A stretch of DNA of 64,000 nt from Candidatus Gastranaerophilales bacterium (lineage in GTDB: Bacteria; Cyanobacteriota; Vampirovibrionia; Gastranaerophilales; Gastranaerophilaceae): NCBI GenBank assembly GCA_944322945.1, contig CALUQN010000005.1, positions 1-64,000 on the forward strand. Direction: 5' to 3'. The translations under genes were made by a program, and so were the position numbers. Each line of letters opens with the position of its first letter. Within the stretch, counting starts at the first letter, position 1. The notes beneath the pieces are model-generated. The model had not been told where the DNA came from. It made no database searches and saw nothing but the letters and a program-made list of their open reading frames with translations. Shown here piece after piece: positions 61,804 through 64,000 of this stretch.

Positions 61804-64000
61804 GCCACCTCGTTATCATTAAAGAGTTCTTTTTCAAGTTCTTTTATTGCTTCTTCATACTTAGCCTTACCGCCAAACTCTTTTATTATCTCAACGGGTG
61901 TTCCTATTTCATCAAACGGTTGAAAATACAAAATCTCTCTATTTTCAATTTCCTCAATTCCTGCATCTGCAAATTTATCAATCAAGGCATTTAAGACTTT
62001 GCGGGCTTTTTCTGAATATTTGCCAAAATAGTTTCTTTTCTTAACTTTTTCTGCTCTTTCTTTACGTGATAATGGTGGCATATCAAATGTCACATGGCAT
62101 ATCAAATCAAACACACTCAAATCTTTACCTGTTTTTTGTTTAACTTCTTCTCTTAGTTCATCAAGTAGAATTCCCTGTTCCGCTAATTCTTCTATAATTG
62201 CTGATTTTTTATCTGCTTCTGACCATTTTTTAATAAAATCGTCAAGGGAAGAAAACTGTTCTTTTAAATTTCTCTTTGTATAATCCGTTAAACTTTCCGT
62301 AATTAATTTACCGTCATTGCCGTAATATTGAACTCTTTCGCCAACTTGAACGACTTCAATTCCGTTAACATAAAACTTTCTTGTCGGCTTTTCAATATCG
62401 GTGATATCAATATCCGGCGGGATTTCTACAACAGTTTCATCATCAGAGAGGTTGTCAATAATTTCTTCAACTTCTTCTTTCGATTGTTCCTCTTTAGGTA
62501 TATCTTCATTTTCGTTGATTTCTTTTACCTGAACAGGCTCACCGTCAAATTCTTTATCTTCAAACAGCCTTGTAACCCCACGAAAATCAAGGATTGTAAA
62601 ATACCATTTATTATAATCGGGTCTAAGCCTTGTACCGCGTCCTATTATTTGCTTAAATTCGGTCATTGAATTTATATTGCTATCTAAAACAATGAGTTTA
62701 CAGGTCTTAGCATCAACTCCCGTTGTCATTAGCTTTGAGGTTGTTGCAATTACAGGATATGTAACCTCCGGATCAATAAAATTGTCCAGCTCTTTTTTCC
62801 CTTCATCATTATCGCCGGTAATCTGCATTACATATTTGGGATTTTTGCTGACTAAATCAGAATTTTCATTTACTAAAGCCTGTCTCATTCTGCTTGCATG
62901 GTCAATATCGGTACAAAAAACGATTGTTTTATCAAATCTGTTGTTATTCTTTAAGTATTGAGTTATTCTTTTTGCGACAAGTTCTGTTCTTTCATCTACA
63001 ACAATTCGTTTGTCATAATCTTTGACATTAAATTCCTCATCTGGAACTTCATTCCCGTACTTATCAATGGTGCCCTCTCTAAGTTTTAAACCGTCTAAGT
63101 CAATATTAATTAAAGGTCTTATAACTTTATATGGGGCTAGAAAGCCATCTTCAATACCCTGTTTCAGTGAATATGTATAAATAGGTTCGCCAAAATATTC
63201 GATATTTGAAACTTCTTTTGTTTCTTTTGGTGTTGCAGTCAGCCCAAGCTGTGTCGCTGAAGAAAAATAGTCAAGAATTTCACGCCAGCTTGAGTTATCT
63301 TTTGCACTTCCTCTATGACATTCATCAATTACAATTAAATCAAAAAAATCTCTGGAAAATTCTTTATATGCATCTTTATCTTCATTATTTCCTGCAATTC
63401 CTTGATACAAAGCCAAGTAGATTTCATAGGATTTATCAATATGGCGTTTTGTTATTTTTGTCATTTTATCGCCAAATGGTGCAAAATCTTGGCTTTTGGT
63501 CTGGTCTACCAAAATATTTCTATCAGCTAAAAATAAAATTCGTTTTTTCTTCTTAGCCTTCCATAAACGCCAGATAATTTGAAATGCCGTATAAGTTTTA
63601 CCTGTTCCCGTTGCCATTACAAGCAAAACCCTGTCTTGTCCTTTAGCAATAGCTTCAACCGCACGATTTATAGCAATTCTTTGATAGTATCTCGGCTCTT
63701 TATTGCTTGCTATATCTTTATGATAAGCCTGTGTATATATTTTCTCTGTTTCGCTGTCTTCCAGTTGTTTGTATTTTTTGTATTTCTCCCATAATTCCTG
63801 CGGAGACGGGAATTTATCCAAAGGTATTTCTATTTCTTTTTTACCTAAATTAACCGTTCTATCATGAAAAATAAAAGAATCTCCATTAGAAGAAAAAACA
63901 AAAGGAATATCCAGCATTTGAGCGTATTCTATCGCCTGTTGAATACCGGCTCCAGCACTATGTTTGTTGTCTTTTGCTTCAATGACAGCAAGAGGAATAT
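61800..64000 (-). CDS. hsdR: Type I restriction enzyme R subunit, partial
   Basis: The gene extends beyond the right edge, so the N-terminus is missing; 733 codons are visible. The last base pairs read PLAVIEAKDNKHSAGAGIQQAIEYAQ, which holds the nuclease Glu-x-Lys, followed by the SF2 translocase: MATGTGKTYTAFQI (P-loop), DECHRG (DEAD-type box), TATP, SKLMTTGVDA and IIGRGTRLR. It translocates and cuts DNA with the M and S subunits. The ATG at 63917 is internal and should not be used as start. Confidence 0.93.
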   Translation of the reverse strand, partial: IPLAVIEAKDNKHSAGAGIQQAIEYAQMLDIPFVFSSNGDSFIFHDRTVNLGKKEIEIPLDKFPSPQELWEKYKKYKQLEDSETEKIYTQAYHKDIASNKEPRYYQRIAINRAVEAIAKGQDRVLLVMATGTGKTYTAFQIIWRLWKAKKKKRILFLADRNILVDQTKSQDFAPFGDKMTKITKRHIDKSYEIYLALYQGIAGNNEDKDAYKEFSRDFFDLIVIDECHRGSAKDNSSWREILDYFSSATQLGLTATPKETKEVSNIEYFGEPIYTYSLKQGIEDGFLAPYKVIRPLINIDLDGLKLREGTIDKYGNEVPDEEFNVKDYDKRIVVDERTELVAKRITQYLKNNNRFDKTIVFCTDIDHASRMRQALVNENSDLVSKNPKYVMQITGDNDEGKKELDNFIDPEVTYPVIATTSKLMTTGVDAKTCKLIVLDSNINSMTEFKQIIGRGTRLRPDYNKWYFTILDFRGVTRLFEDKEFDGEPVQVKEINENEDIPKEEQSKEEVEEIIDNLSDDETVVEIPPDIDITDIEKPTRKFYVNGIEVVQVGERVQYYGNDGKLITESLTDYTKRNLKEQFSSLDDFIKKWSEADKKSAIIEELAEQGILLDELREEVKQKTGKDLSVFDLICHVTFDMPPLSRKERAEKVKKRNYFGKYSEKARKVLNALIDKFADAGIEEIENREILYFQPFDEIGTPVEIIKEFGGKAKYEEAIKELEKELFNDNEVA

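Noticed and set aside
61800-63917. HsdR starting at 63917
   Set aside because: The frame is open to the window edge and codes for the nuclease motif; the ATG is internal.

Overview
The window looks like a chromosomal segment of an uncultured gut cyanobacterial-sister lineage (Melainabacteria/Gastranaerophilales type). I base this on the low G+C, the didermic features (autotransporter-like barrel, TolC-family channel, LapA-like protein) next to murT, rex and leaderless-looking promoters, and large lineage-specific proteins with short conserved N-termini. This is an inference from gene content; no 16S or other marker is present.

Region 1 (1-37046) is ordinary core chromosome with interspersed repeats. 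It holds the end of an autotransporter, folP, a small envelope/stress cluster (two YtxH proteins, one DUF948 protein), murT-pdxJ-zinc protein-rex, speB-ligA-membrane protein-SIMPL protein, two large lineage-specific proteins, a helicase-nuclease, cca, nrnA-yihY-metG-aroK-aroB (all leftward), a DciA-like gene, a tolC-like gene, leuS, an NTF2-like protein-lspA-rluD-lapA run, and the leftward dapF-rpsF-ssb-rpsR cluster. Intergenic spaces carry at least three repeat families, one of them with terminal inverted repeats like a MITE. At least seven genes have a -10 box only 6-8 bp before the start codon and no ribosome binding site, which suggests leaderless mRNAs.

Region 2 (37114-48490) is an 11.4 kb element integrated in the 3' end of a tRNA-Ser(UGA) gene. 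A 20-bp copy of the tRNA end marks both borders, and AGGGACT sites lie inside each border. It encodes a tyrosine integrase, excisionase, a TOPRIM/DUF3987 primase-helicase, an XRE and a LuxR-type regulator, uracil-DNA glycosylase, an OB-fold protein, a DnaB-like ATPase with a damaged P-loop and a methyltransferase-fold protein that lacks its catalytic motif. At its right end are a DUF4209/HEPN-type protein and a membrane-anchored partner. There are no capsid or conjugation genes, so it resembles a phage satellite or minimal integrative element carrying candidate defence cargo.

Region 3 (about 48750-64000) is a defence/mobile island. It starts with a decayed Mu-like transposon (GGAAC sites, leftward AlbA_2/Schlafen-type and Mor-type genes, a truncated MuA transposase). 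It continues with a 1506-residue SF1 helicase-DUF559 nuclease, a broken DUF1016 nuclease gene, and a leftward type I restriction-modification operon (hsdR, a membrane protein gene, hsdM and a long hsdS with an unusual C-terminal domain). hsdR runs off the window.
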